A stretch of DNA of 64,000 bases. Source: Cheiracanthium punctorium. Lineage: Eukaryota > Arthropoda > Arachnida > Araneae > Cheiracanthiidae. Under the pieces are notes generated by a model. The model was not told where the DNA came from and did no database searches. It worked only from the letters and a program-made list of their open reading frames with translations. Positions 23,830 to 35,469 of the stretch are shown in pieces (position 1 is the first letter of the stretch; each line of letters begins with the position of its first letter). Where the stretch lies: positions 558,001 to 622,000 of the forward strand of contig JAWZYV010013141.1 of NCBI GenBank assembly GCA_038373885.1, in the 5' to 3' direction. The position numbers and the translations under genes are program-made.

Positions 23830-25195
23830 AAATACTGAAGCCATAAGAAATTATCATGCATGTGAATTTTGCTACGTAAGTACTACATTAGACACAATTT
23901 TCCAAAATTCGTAACCTATGGGGGTTGGGGCTAAAACATCCTTTTAAGATATCTCGTGTCATCTAAGGTAAAAAGAGATATCCATAAAATTCTTGCTGTA
24001 AATAATCTCACGAATACTTAAAAATCAGAACATTATGAACATCTTCCTTCAAAGAGGGTAGACGGGAAAAAAGAGGGAGGATGGCCATCTTTCTCGGAAA
24101 AAAATATCCATAAAATTCTTGCTTTAAAATGTAATAAACATGGATCCCATGTTTAGGCACAGCTTGTTTGCAATTAAAAACTTGTTAAAAATTTATTTTT
24201 TAGAATTTTATGTAAAGAAATGACATTACTTTCTTAACATAAACTGGTCCTTCTAATTTTATAACGGTAAGATATACGGGGGGGTATTCCGTGAAAAAAT
24301 TACAAGGTGTCTTTGGAACTATCAAACATCATTCTTACAGTTACACAAATTACATTTTAGCATGATGGACAACTATGGAAAAAGGAGGGGGGTTATTATT
24401 TTGTTACTTTGATTTTGAAAGCTTATCGATTTTTTTAAGATACAATGTATGTGAATAGAAACACATCAAACCAAAGTTAATAAACAAAAATTGTTTGTGA
24501 AATAAAAGTTGCTGCGCATACAGATATTATCAGACAATATACCCCAAATTAGCACGTAGAAATAACTCATATTGTCTCTTACTCAACCAATCAGTGCAAT
24601 AAACATTAAAAATAGGGCGCAAACACTTTAAACTACCTTTTCATAAAGATTCAAAGTTTTTATTACAAGAGCAAACGTGCTACAATAGCACAGATAAAAC
24701 TCTTTTTGTAAAATGTGCCCTACAAAATAAATCTGAGGCATGACTTGGCAGACAATGTTCATTGCGAGTTAATTTAAATCCATAATGCGTATGCGTTTTG
24801 TTTGCCTTCAACATTAGTCGAAACTTCTCGACATTATTTCCCAGGTTGTTAATTATCTTAATTGACAGTCAAATGAACAATACCAAGGCGGAACACATGC
24901 GGTATAAAAACGTGATAATCCATTTGGTTTGAGAACGGGGAATCCTAATTTTGAAATCTTTAAAACGTGGATTTTTATTTTATTGTCAAGCTTCATTTAT
25001 TTATTTGTTAGGAAGTGTCTAGATTTTCAGGTCATGTAGAACAGTGTTCGTCATTTTGAATCTTCTTATTTGGCTTGAAAAATTTCAAAATGTGTCTTTA
25101 TATACCGTAGTATGCAATTTAAAAAGCAATAAACCTACATACAGAGCAACTTTCAGAGAAAATTCTTAAACACAAAAATTACATCACAAAAGGTG
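23830..25195. other. Unassigned AT-rich interval
   Basis: Between two repeats. A duplicated phrase ATATCCATAAAATTCTTGCT occurs at about 23979 and 24105, suggesting an old local duplication. No gene or splice-site pair that I can support. Confidence 0.4.
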
Positions 25196-25201
25196 GATAT
25201 A

Positions 25202-25378
25202 CAGTGAAACTTCTCAAATTGAATAGCCCCATAACTTAGACACATCTCTAAGTTGGCCACTTTTCTGAGAAAAGGAGAGCGGACAAATATTGAAATATAC
25301 CTCCGTAAGACGGCCACCTCTGAAAGTTGGACACGTTCTGTGAGAACCACGAGTGTCCAACTTTCAGAGGTTTCACTG
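25202..25378. mobile_element. pogo/Tigger-like MITE
   Basis: Ends CAGTGAAACTTCTC and GAGGTTTCACTG are inverted, each flanked by TA (25200-25201 and 25379-25380). Internal CCAACTTTCAGAGG and AAGTTGGACACG are also inverted. At 177 bp with no frame, it is non-autonomous. TA target sites and CAGTGAAACC-type ends fit the Tc1/mariner-pogo group. Confidence 0.8.
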
Positions 25379-25544
25379 TACTATGGTGAATTTAAGGATA
25401 TAGTATTGTTTAACAGATTTTTTCCTCCGCTGAATGTTTCATAATTGTCATAGATGTACTATTTGTAACAGTTACATAGTATATCTTGTGAAGAAGGTTC
25501 TTTTTTTAAATTCAAGTTTCTGATGTATAGTGGCATACTTTTAA

Positions 25545-26045
25545 CCCTTTGAGGCGCAGCCCTTTCCCAATGCTGAAAAAAGGGCAGCTGTTGCCATCGC
25601 TCGACTTAACTACCAGAAAGATGGCGACGTTTATCGCGTGCCACAGATCTAGAGACCCTTTTTTGACGACAGCTAGCTGTGCCGCACAGCCAGCTGCGTC
25701 AAAAAAGGGTCTCTAGATCTGTGGCACGCGATGAACGTTTCGATCGTCCGCCATCTTGCTGGTAGTTAAGTCGAGTGATGGCAACGGCTGCCCTTTTTTC
25801 AGCATTGGGTAATCTATCCAGCTGTTCTCGCATTCTTCCATTTTTCAACAGATGTCAGTGCTGTTAAAAATAATCGTGACAATTTTTTTTTACGGGAAAT
25901 GACGTGCTAAAAAGTAAAGGATTCTCGTGGAGCTATGTCACCTGCAACTATTTTTTATAGAGATCAAATCTATTCTTCGTGACTGGCAACAGTCCAAACG
26001 TCAGAGTTGGGTGTTCCCAGAGCGGGAACACTGCGCGTTAAAGGG
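25545..26045 (+). mobile_element. piggyBac-like foldback MITE, copy 2 (full length)
   Basis: 501 bp between TTAA at 25541-25544 and 26046-26049. Ends CCCTTTGAGGCGCAG and CTGCGCGTTAAAGGG are imperfect inverted repeats. TTAA targets and CCC...GGG termini fit piggyBac. Two internal arms of about 110-120 bp (about 25560-25678 and 25695-25808) form a hairpin around a short GC-rich loop; the arms are shifted toward the 5' end, leaving about 235 bp of single-copy sequence on the right. No transposase. Confidence 0.87.
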
Positions 26046-26329
26046 TTAAAAGCTGTATCAAAGTCGTATCATTTCTTAAAAGCACAGTCTCACCTCGCTG
26101 AAGTTTAAATTACATAGAAGAATTCGCAGAGCTTTACATATGATTGCTGCACAAAATTCTTCACTTATATTACAGAGTTTGGTAATGCCAGCACCATCAC
26201 CACCCAACAAGCCATGCCTCAGTTTGGCTCCAACAAAATGCAAAATAACAATAAATGTTATACAATATAACAAGCTAAATTTAATGACAGCAACAATGTT
26301 ACAAACGACTAAAATGATACAATACAGAT

Positions 26330-26432
26330 CAGTGTCGTAACCAAGGAGGGGGGTCACAACCACCCTCATATATGTGACTCGCAGTAGTTGTAACACCCCC
26401 CCCCCCATGAAAAATTTCAGGCTACGCCACTG
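26330..26432. mobile_element. hAT-type MITE, CAGTGTCGTAACC ends
   Basis: 103 bp. Ends CAGTGTCGTAACCA and GGCTACGCCACTG, flanks ATACAGAT and ATGCAGAT (7 of 8). The interior matches 12130-12311 (GGGTCACAACC, GCAGTAGTTGTAACACC, CATGAAAAATTTC) with an internal deletion. Confidence 0.84.
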
Positions 26433-26449
26433 ATGCAGATATTTCAAAA

Positions 26450-28357
26450 TTTATATTTCATAAAAGAGTTATCTCTCTTATGCTATTAAAAATTATATAT
26501 TTTTATTTTCAGGATATCATTTCTATTATGTAAAATTGCGTGCATTTCTCGGAGTTCTGTCTCAAAAAATGCATCGAAAAAGGAAAACTTTTTAGTGCTT
26601 CCCGATAAAAATGTTTGTGAACATTTCTTTTCTTACAGGTAAACGAATTTAGTTCTCATTATGAAAATGAAAGCACTGATTTACTAGGGAGACCAAAATC
26701 TCGTTTTCTTACATAAAATTCAAACAAATAAATTTTTAAGAAGTTTATAGTTACAAACAAGCCGTTTTTTAAACATAGGATTCATATGTTACAATTTAAA
26801 GCAAAAATTTTATACATAGATACATTTTTTCCCCCATGAAAGATGAACACCCTACCCCACACCTGTCAACCTCTTTAAGCCCAAAACAGGAAGACTCGTG
26901 TTGAAAAAACAGAAGATTTCACAAAAAATCAGAAGATAATTTTTAAAAATAAGAAGTAGGATAGTAAGAACAGAAGACTTTTTCCCAGTTTATCACCATT
27001 TCTCATTATTTTTTTATAGTAGTAGTGTATAGAAATAAAAACAAAACTAAATCGTAATAGAAAAGAGCTTACCTGAATTTTTTATATAAAATGAAAAAAG
27101 ACTGAGTTTTTTTAAAAAAAAAAAGTTAGATAAATGGAAACTTAAATTTATTTTTAACGAAAGTATGCTGAAAAATAAACAGATTAAATTTTTTTTAGCT
27201 GGCTCAAAATAGCTTTTTTAGCTTTTACTAATAGTTCATCAGAAAAAGTATCTTCAAGCTTTAGTTTTCAACACTAGCAAATTGCCTAATAATGAATCAT
27301 TGAGGAAGGAATGAAATTAAGTTCTGCTTTTTTTTTTTTTTTTTTTTTTTAAAGCTATCGAGAAAAGATTTCCTTACAAAGGGTTTGACCTCACTCATAC
27401 AACAGCTTTCTGCTGTTAGCTGTCGAAATGATTAACTTAATAAACTATTTTGAAATTGTACATTTATTTACGTATTCTTTTTTTATGCACAGTTCGCAAT
27501 ACAGTTTAATGCATCGACTAAAAATTTTTAAAAAACTGAAGATTTCATCTTCTGACAGAATACCAGAAGATAGCCTTAAAAAACAGAAGCCTTCTGTCAA
27601 AACCAGAAGAGTTAGCAGGTATGCTATCCCCCTTTTTCATGGTCTACCCGCCCTTGGAGGACGATTTTCAAAATGTCCTGAAATTGATTTTTAGGTATTC
27701 TTGAGTTTTGTATTTCACAAAAAGAATTTTATGGATATCTCATTCTTTTTCTTTGAGATCACGCCGGATATATTATAAGAATTGTTGGGCCCCCTACCTC
27801 TAGGGGTTACAAATTTTAAGAAATGCTGTCTAATCTATCACACGCGTTATAAAACTCGCGCACGAGTGCAAATTTCGTATTTTTAGCTCCAGCAGTTTAC
27901 ACTGGGAGAAATACTGACATACATTATTTTCCGGTCCACCTAACATATATCTGGCATCTAAGAATGTTAAAATTCACAAATTATACGAGATGCCAGAGCA
28001 AAGTCATGCCTCCGTTCCGGAGATAGCCGCGGTTCAGGCGACAGTTTGACAATATTATTGAGGGTGAGGACGTAAGAGAAAAAACATTTTTGGAGGGGGG
28101 GGGGGTGCCCAAAAGATGAAAAAGAATTTCTCACAAAAATGCTGGCTTTATTGACATCCAATTTTTTTTTTTTTTAAACTAAAAATCCAAAATTTTTTGG
28201 TGTTGGTATTGGCGTGTGTGTGTGTGTAGGGGGGGGGTGCCTAGGCCTCTACGGCACCCTCGCCCCTCGTGGTTACGTCCCTGATTGAGGGGTTATTGTA
28301 ATCAGAACTCTCGACACAAAACCAAGCGCAATGGGAATTCTAAAGTTCCTTCCTTAC
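26450..28357. other. AT-rich interval with decayed repeats
   Basis: Contains poly-T at 27328-27350, a GTGTGTGT run at 28215-28226 and G-runs near 28096 and 28230. GGTTACGTCCCTGAT at about 28270 looks like a solo MITE end. At 26875-27640 the word CAGAAGA recurs many times (e.g. 26930, 26971, 27595-27610), giving a diffuse repetitive texture. No gene recognised. Confidence 0.4.
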
Positions 28358-28757
28358 TAGAGATGAGACGGGCTCATCCCGGGCCGGAACCGGGCTCTGA
28401 AATTCACGATTGTATTCGGGCTCTCGGGGCCGTGCGAAATTTCTCCTTTATTGACCATACTCCTTGTACGCAGATTTCAAAAAATGTTTCATGGGAGGCA
28501 TAAACAATAATTATTATTTGATAAACTCGAATATAAAGAATTAGAGAGTGTGTTAAGAGTTTAGCACTATATTTGTCTTTAATTTGCACAAGCGGCAAAA
28601 TTTATGATATTCCGTCAATAAAGTAATTTTGCCTTTTATTTATCTATTAGCTGAAATTTCGGGCTCGGTCTCCGACTTAAATAGTATCGCTCGGGCGGGC
28701 ACGGTTTGGAAGTTCTCGGGCTTTAAAAAATGAGCCCCCTCAACCAGGGCATCTCTC
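28358..28757. mobile_element. GAGCCC-rich non-autonomous hAT element, copy 2 (degenerate)
   Basis: Starts TAGAGATGAGACGGGCTC and ends in AAAAAATGAGCCC followed by a scrambled CATCTCTCT. The middle matches copy 3 at 34994 (GGCAAAATTTAT, GAAATTTCGGGCTCGG, TCCGACTTAAATA). The target duplication is not recognisable. Confidence 0.72.
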
Positions 28758-29473
28758 TCTCTCTTTCGAGAATAAATATACAAAAAACTAAACAGAAAAT
28801 CACTTTTCGAGTCACGTAATTTAAAAAAAAAAACTATCGCAAGTTTTGTTTTTTAAAAAATTCGAAATTCTATAACTTGTATGAAGTAAAATATTCAACC
28901 CTCGAAAAATATATCGTATGTCAGGCAGAAATTTTGCAAGCGTACCTAAGCTCACCCGTACAGCGCAGTGATACAAGAAACTAACAGAATGCATATTTCA
29001 GAAGATTTTCTTTCCAAATTAATATCAATGAAACCTTATCCGTTTCTGGACGACAGCCAAATGTGTCAGAGCACACACACACACACTGTGTAATTTTGTT
29101 CCTTCACGGCAAATGAACAAATTGATGTATTGATTGGTATCAAATAGTGAATAAAAGCGTTTCCAACAACAGAACGGCAAAGGAAGAAAGAAAAAAAAAA
29201 ATCCGACAGCAAAGGAATGGAATGTGATCCATATGACCTTGCATTGATGTGATTCTCGAGATATGCAAGATTTATTAGCCATACTGATATTTACCATGAT
29301 AATAAATTACTGCAATTCGTCCGTATATGAATAATCTCTATACCTTAATAAAGTTCCACATGGAAAGCTGATATACAGTGCACACAAGCTGATATACAGT
29401 GAACCATGGCCAAACTAAAATCTGTTTTTCTTTGTAAAAAACGTAAGCGTTGAAAAGGGCACATGGTACCGTC

Positions 29474-29710
29474 CAGTGTTATTGAACTACTGGTCCACGT
29501 CCGCAAGTTCTTTGCTGCCGGCCAGCGACAAAATACATTCATTAATAATAAACGACTACAAAAGCCAACGGACTAAAAATTGTATTCGTATAACATTTGA
29601 CTTAATAAATAAATTTCCAATTCATTTACATATCTCAGCCTGACACTCGTACATGAAATATTTTTCCTATTTCCTCCGGCCCGCAAATGCAAAAAAGTTG
29701 GGAAACACTG
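29474..29710. mobile_element. Short hAT (Charlie-like) non-autonomous element
   Basis: Ends CAGTGTTATTGAACTACTGG and, inverted, GTTGGGAAACACTG; GCCGGCC near the left end and CCGGCCCGCAAATG near the right are typical of this hAT branch. Flanks GTACCGTC and GTATAGTC match only 6 of 8. No transposase. Confidence 0.62.
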
Positions 29711-29769
29711 GTATAGTCCACAAAACTATCATAAGTAAGTTTCGTAAAAGCTATTTACGACAGTTAGAG

Positions 29770-30097
29770 CAGCGGTTCCTAACCTTTTAACATTGTGCCC
29801 ACCCCCCAACAAAGGTTAACTTATGATGGCAATACCCCCACATTCCTTAACATACATACAGTTTCTTTCTTCAACAGTGAACATCGAATCGACTTTTTTA
29901 CAAAGTAATGCTAAACGGTAAAGTCTGAATAAACATTTTACGCGAAAATAGATATGTTTTGAAGTAAAAATAAGAATAAATAAGATGATTTTTTAAAACA
30001 TGCATTATCATTTGCTCTTGGCAAGTTTTTACCGCATATATCCCCCATCAAACGCTCTGCGTCCTCCAAGGGGGTGGGCCCCACCGGTTGGGAACCG
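29770..30097. mobile_element. hAT (Charlie-like) MITE
   Basis: Left CAGCGGTTCCTAACC and right GGTTGGGAACCG are inverted. GTGCCCACCCCCC inside the left end and GGGGGTGGGCCCC inside the right extend the inverted repeat. The last three bases at the right end (CTG) are missing and the flanking duplication is unclear. Non-coding. Confidence 0.65.
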
Positions 30098-30311
30098 AAA
30101 AGAGCACGGAAAAACCGCATGTCCACAGGGAAAAACAGAGATCACAAAGGTTTTTCAACTTCGCCAGGAAAGCCTTAAAAATCCCGATATCAATAAGCTG
30201 CAAACTTCATCATTCAACGATCACGACAGTTACACCAAAACAAACCACAATAACTAACAAAACACCATTAGGTACATATGCTTTGTAAGAACAGGGTAAA
30301 AAATCTCTTAC

Positions 30312-30357
30312 TTGCTGTCATGAGGTTCATCTCCTGTCTTCAAGTAAAGCTTTGGCA
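30312..30357 (-). CDS. Candidate short exon, gene unassigned
   Basis: Minus strand: acceptor-like TTAATTAACTTAG|TG, donor AGCAA|GTAAGAG, 46 nt. Entering in phase 1 it reads PKLYLKTGDEPHDS, a polar, low-stop segment with better codon texture than its surroundings. Phase 1 matches the end of the ankyrin exon at 49975-50140, so the two could be joined with a Met codon at the junction. Alternatively ATG at 30328-30330 could start a tiny first exon (MNLMTA plus one base, phase 1) feeding Lrrk exon 2 or 3. Both readings rest on splice motifs alone. Confidence 0.35.
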
Positions 30358-30863
30358 CTAAGTTAATTAAGCCTGTCTGCGCACATCGGCTGTGCTAACT
30401 GGAGCACAGGATTTTCGGATGAGTTACTACAAGGTAATAACACAGAAACGAGAAAAGGAAGGGATATAGCGGTTACGTAAATTTCGATAAACATTTGACG
30501 AAATAACGCGTCGCCAACAAGCACGACATTAGGAATCATTTGAAACTTTCATTAGGAATGACTGTACTATGGAATCTAAACAGGAAAATGCGCGACTTTC
30601 AAAGACTATTGGTCACTTTTTAAAGGGAACATGGAAAACTGGTTGGAGGAATAAAAAAATCTAGGGCTTTAATGTTATTCAGGAACTTTGCAAATAACAT
30701 TAATAATCAAAAGAATATTTAAAAAGTTCTTTATTAACTTTAATATTTGAAAAAATAAAAATCTTTGAGTATTTTCATTAATCCAGAGCTTAAATTTTAC
30801 CCGCATTAGGTGCATCTCCCCCTTTTTTTCCCCCCAGAAAAATCTTTTGAATTTATCCAATAA

Positions 30864-31260
30864 CCCTTTAACGCGCAGTGTTCCCGCTCTGGGAACACCC
30901 AACTCTGACGTTTTGAATGTTGCCAGTCACGAAGAATAGATTTGATTTCTATTAAAATAGTTGCGGGTGACATAGCTGCACGAGAGTCCTTTACTTTTTA
31001 GCACGTCATTTCCCGTCAAAAAATGGTCACGATTATTTTTAACAGCACTGACATCTACTGGCAATGGAAGAATGCGAGAACAGCTGTATAGATTGCCCGA
31101 TGCTGAAAAAAGGGCAGCCGTTGCCATCGCTCGACTTAACTACCAGCAAGATGGCACGCGATGAACGTTTCGATCGTCCGCCATCTTGCTGGTAGTTAAG
31201 CTGAGCGATGGCAACGGCTGCCCTTTTTTTAGCACTGGGAAAGGGTTGCGCCTCAACGGG
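30864..31260 (-). mobile_element. piggyBac-like foldback MITE, copy 3
   Basis: 397 bp, inverted relative to copy 2. The left end CCCTTTAACGCGCAG follows ATAA rather than TTAA; the right end is GCCTCAACGGG then TTAA (31261-31264). Both arms are present but the central loop is missing: they meet at about 31150 with only a few bases between, making a near-perfect hairpin of roughly 60-70 bp arms. Confidence 0.82.
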
Positions 31261-31635
31261 TTAAAAGTATGTTTCAATAGAGTAATTTTAATCCCTTCGG
31301 CCCTGACGTTCTAATACTAGAAGACAGCTTTGCATTACTCTATATTCTTCACTTTCAAGAATTTTAACACCTAAACCTAGTCTCGTACTTATAATACATG
31401 CAAGAATAGGAAAAAGTTACCATTTTTGATCTGTAAATTTCAGAAAATCTCCAGCAGAGAAGGTAATGGACGTGCCAAGCCATTTGAAACAAAAAGTTAA
31501 ATGCATCTTCATTATTGCATGCATGCAATCAAAATGTGAAGTATTTTCATGTTTTCACACACAAAAAATTGTTTCAAAAGGTTTCACACAAAATAACTAA
31601 CATTTTTTTTTTCCTCTCATTTTGCTCAATTATAG

Positions 31636-32474
31636 CTAGTGATGCAACGGATATCAATTTGGCCGGATACCGGATAGCGAATATCCGGCCAAAGTGTCAA
31701 CCGTATATCCGGCGGCAGTATGTTTTCTTCTTTTTTGTTTTATTTTCATTAATTTTCGTAGATCATTGAGCTATTACTTTTTTCTTTAAATTTTCTCATT
31801 AGTTTCTCATTCATTTACTTTCAAATCAGAAATCCTTTTGTGATTGTTTCCATGAATTTAGTACCAATTTTGCTGCAATTAAAGTAATACAAATAACAAT
31901 GTCATGGATGTTCTCCCTCAGGAGTTTATATAAATATCTTAAAAGATCAGTTCTTAAAAGAAAGACATCTCCATTCAACTATTGGAAAATGAATGCAACA
32001 AATTTCCTTACTTTACCAAAATTGGGGGTGGGACATTTTCTCACCAGCCAGCAGTACTACAGCAAGTACACTATTTTCATAAGCAGGGTCAATTTATGGT
32101 GGAAAAAAGGATAGCCGAATTCTTACAAAGATTGAAAAACAGTGTTTTTGTACAATAAATTCTTAGAGTAATAATTTACTCCAATCTTTAAAAAAGGATA
32201 GTAGTGCTTAATCCCCCCCCCTCATTTTCTATATAGGATAAAAATACATTCAAAAAAGTATTGAAAACAAAATATTTTCACAAAACGTTGTTTTTTTGCA
32301 TTTTTTTAATACTACAGTTTTTTTAAATTTATTCATTTATTATGTTTATTTATGTTGTTTTTCAGCATATAATTTTAGGACGGATATTTTTAATAGCCGG
32401 CTACAGCCAATAATCCGGCTTATTACTCGGATAGGCCGGATGCAATATGTTTGCCGGATATCCGTTGCATCCTT
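31636..32474. mobile_element. Non-autonomous hAT element, 839 bp
   Basis: Perfect AATTATAG duplications at 31628-31635 and 32475-32482. Termini contain GATGCAACGGATATC and, inverted, GATATCCGTTGCATCC; repeated CCGGATA/TATCCGG motifs extend inward for about 60-100 bp. The long AT-rich interior has no frame above 85 codons. Confidence 0.85.
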
Positions 32475-32998
32475 AATTATAGTCTCGTGTCCTAGTATTA
32501 GAACATGTTTTAATTAGTTTGGTAATTGGCTAAATGCTATAATATTTCATATTTAAGATACTTACCTAGAGAGCAGCACATCTAACCACTCATTGATTTT
32601 TATCTGTTCCATTCAAAATTCATCGAAGGGGTAAGTATTTCTATAGGTTTTGAGGTATATTTATGGCTATTTTATAAAATACGGGGTGTTGCATATCAAT
32701 GCAATATTAAGCATTAACATGAAGGTTATATGACAGTAAAAAAAAAGGGAGAGGAGGATAGAGTGAGAGCTTTGGCGGGAAGCAACGATGTGCACGGAAC
32801 CTCATCTTTAAAACTATAACACCACATAAAATCCTTTTTAAAATCACTTTTCTACAGCGTAAACTCTGATACCTATTTTATACCGTTAAAAAAAGGGAGT
32901 TAAAAGATGGGAAGGGGCGGGGGGGGGGGCAGCGTATCTTTATCCACACGATTCCACTTAATTTTTGAAAGGATAGAAAAATATTTGGCTGGCATTAA

Positions 32999-33402
32999 CA
33001 CTTTGAGGCGCAACCCTTTCCCAATGCTGAAAAAAGGGCAGCCGTTGCCATCGCTCGATTTAACTACCAGCAAGATGGCGGACAATCGAAACGTTCATCG
33101 CGAGCCACAGATCTAGAGACCCTTTTTTGACGACAGCCGGCTGTTCGATCGTCCGCCATCTTGCTGGTAGTTAAGTCGAGCGATGGCAACGGCTGCCCTT
33201 TCTTTCAGCAGATGTCAGTTGTTAAAAATAATCGTGACCATTTTTTTTACGGGAAATGACGTGCCAAAAAAATAAAGGATTCTCGTGCAACTATGTCACC
33301 CGCAGTTATTTTTATAGAAATCAAATTTATTCTTCGTGACTGGCAACAGTCAAAACGCCAGAGTTTAGTGTTCCCATAGCGGGAACACTGCGCGTTAAAG
33401 GG
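32999..33402 (+). mobile_element. piggyBac-like foldback MITE, copy 4
   Basis: 404 bp between TTAA at 32995-32998 and 33403-33406. The left terminus is altered to CACTTTGAGGCGC; the right is GCGCGTTAAAGGG. The first arm is complete through ATCTAGAGACCC; the second starts at GTTCGATCGTCCGCC, so part of the loop and second arm is deleted. Confidence 0.85.
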
Positions 33403-33406
33403 TTAA

Positions 33407-34690
33407 ATAACGTTTATCTTCACTAAGCAGTGCCGCACTTATCTCACTGACCTCCATTAAAAGAATTTCATTGAGGGATGCTAAGCCATGAGATTGCAAA
33501 CCGGATTATTCAGATGAGAACAATGCCCCGAAATACCTAATCTCGGAGAGAGAAACGAAAACAAATAGTGCTTTCAGTGTCTGACAGGTATATATATACT
33601 CATTCGAATCTAGATTACACTAACATTACAGAGAAACAAGGATCACTCTTAGAAGTTTTTACGTTAGATGTAGCCATCTTCATAATTAGAGAAATTAAAT
33701 TTTATTGCGATTTTTCACGCAACAAGAAAGTTGAATGGTTGAATCGGCTGTGTATCAATTGGTTTTCGAACTTTTTTCTTTCAAGGAGTATTCCTGATTA
33801 ATTATTATTTTTAGTGGAACAGCCCGACGAAAGAACGAAAAAGATACATAAATAAATATGTACACAAATTAAAAAGTATTCATAACTATTTCCTGCAAAA
33901 GCAATGCCATTTTAACGCCCGTGAAAAAACCGTAAAAATTTAGAGAAAGAACAGAACTTGAATTACGAAATTTTAATGGACAGAATGTTAGTTTGTAAAT
34001 CTTTGGTTTAGAAACAGGATGAGCTTGCTCTCTTTAGAAAAGAACAGAAAATCACTCTAAAATATAACCGTACATTTACTGGAAACTTTCCGGAATTTTA
34101 CAGAAATGCTCCATTTATATTTGAATACGGGACAATGTCTGTAAATCAAGGTCCAACTCTTCTCTGTTTCTTCTAGAATTTGCACATATACAATTCAGTA
34201 AATATACAAATATAGAGATGCTGTTCCATTTTCCAGCACATTCTCGATTATTCCATTTCCATGCTATTTATTTATTTATTTTTTACAGTGTTATTGTTTT
34301 GAAAATAAATTATACTTTGTTGCTTATTTGATGATTGAGAATCATGGATACTGTAGATAGTAAGATTTTATCCAAGTTAGTTATTAAAGTAGGTTTTAAG
34401 CACGACTACTCATACTTCGTCTGGAAGACTAATGATTGATTATCAGCAGTCAAGTAAAATTTTCAAACTGTGAGGGCATGGACATCCATTTTTAATTCAC
34501 GTCAATTGCAGATCCAGATTTTTTTTTTTTGGGGGGGGGGACGTACCCTCCCCAGACAAACTAATTTTACACTGTAAAAGATTAAAAGATCGAATTATTT
34601 TGTAAATTCAAATGAATTACATAAAAAGGGAGACAAAAAAAAATGTTTGTGCCCGCCCTCCCCCTTTTAAGATGATGATATTTTCAATGA
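33407..34690. other. AT-rich interval, nothing recognised
   Basis: Unique-looking AT-rich sequence with a G-run at 34531-34540. No repeat ends or splice-compatible frame found. Confidence 0.4.
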
Positions 34691-34699
34691 ATGTCTAAC

Positions 34700-34955
34700 A
34701 AATAAGCTAACAGCAAAGGTCTCACGGCCACACCGGAGAATTAATTACTACCGTTAAAAATAATTTCGGGCAGCAGTTGATAAAAAGAGTCTTGGTGTTT
34801 TGCTTCACAGTATTCATTCTGTGCACGCGTATAAGGTCTATCCCCATAAGCGCAGGACATGAAGATATTCATGCCCGAAGCAGAATTTGAGCTGGCAACT
34901 AAAGCGAACTACATGCTGGTATGCTAATCATCCGGCTGAGGCGAAATAGAAGGAA
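34700..34955 (-). mobile_element. Possible second tRNA-like SINE
   Basis: On the minus strand GATTAGCATACCAGCATG resembles a tRNA A-box region, and GCCAGCTCAAATTCTG about 35 bp further resembles the B-box GGTTCRAATC. The spacing fits a tRNA. The downstream body runs to an A/T-rich segment near 34700. No target duplication was seen. Weak call. Confidence 0.33.
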
Positions 34956-34993
34956 ATAATAACGACACATGACAAAATTCGATGCATGGTTAT

Positions 34994-35461
34994 TAGAGAT
35001 GAGACGGGCTGAGCCCGAGCCCGGGCGCGAACCGAGCTCGGGCTCGTGAAAAATGTCTCATTTATTGAACATACTCCTTGAAACATATTTTAAAAAGTGA
35101 TTCATGAGGAATATAAAAGTACTTATAAAAAAAAAAAAAAAATTAGCGGCACGGTCGCCTAGAAGGTGAGTGAAGCTCTTTGGGTATTTCAGAACGGCGG
35201 CTTATATTGCTTAGTTAGTCATGAGATCGGACATTATTTGATAAACATGGATATAAAGAATTAGAAAGTGCATTGAGAGTTTGCAACTATATTTGTCGTT
35301 AATTTGCACAAACGGCAAAATTTATTGTATTCTATTAATGAAGTAATTGAATTTTTTTTTAAATATTTAATTGAAATTTCGGGCTCGGGCGGGCTCGGCC
35401 TCCGACTTAAATAATATTGCTCGGGCTCGGGCTTCAAAAAATGAGCCCGAACTCATCTCTA
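34994..35461. mobile_element. GAGCCC-rich non-autonomous hAT element, copy 3
   Basis: 468 bp. Ends TAGAGATGAGACGGGCTGAG and CCCGAACTCATCTCTA; flanks ATGGTTAT and ATGCTTAT (7 of 8). Hexamer GAGCCC/GGGCTC runs lie at both ends. The interior includes an A-run (35130-35144) followed by about 90 bp not found in copies 1 and 2. Confidence 0.87.
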
Positions 35462-35469
35462 ATGCTTAT

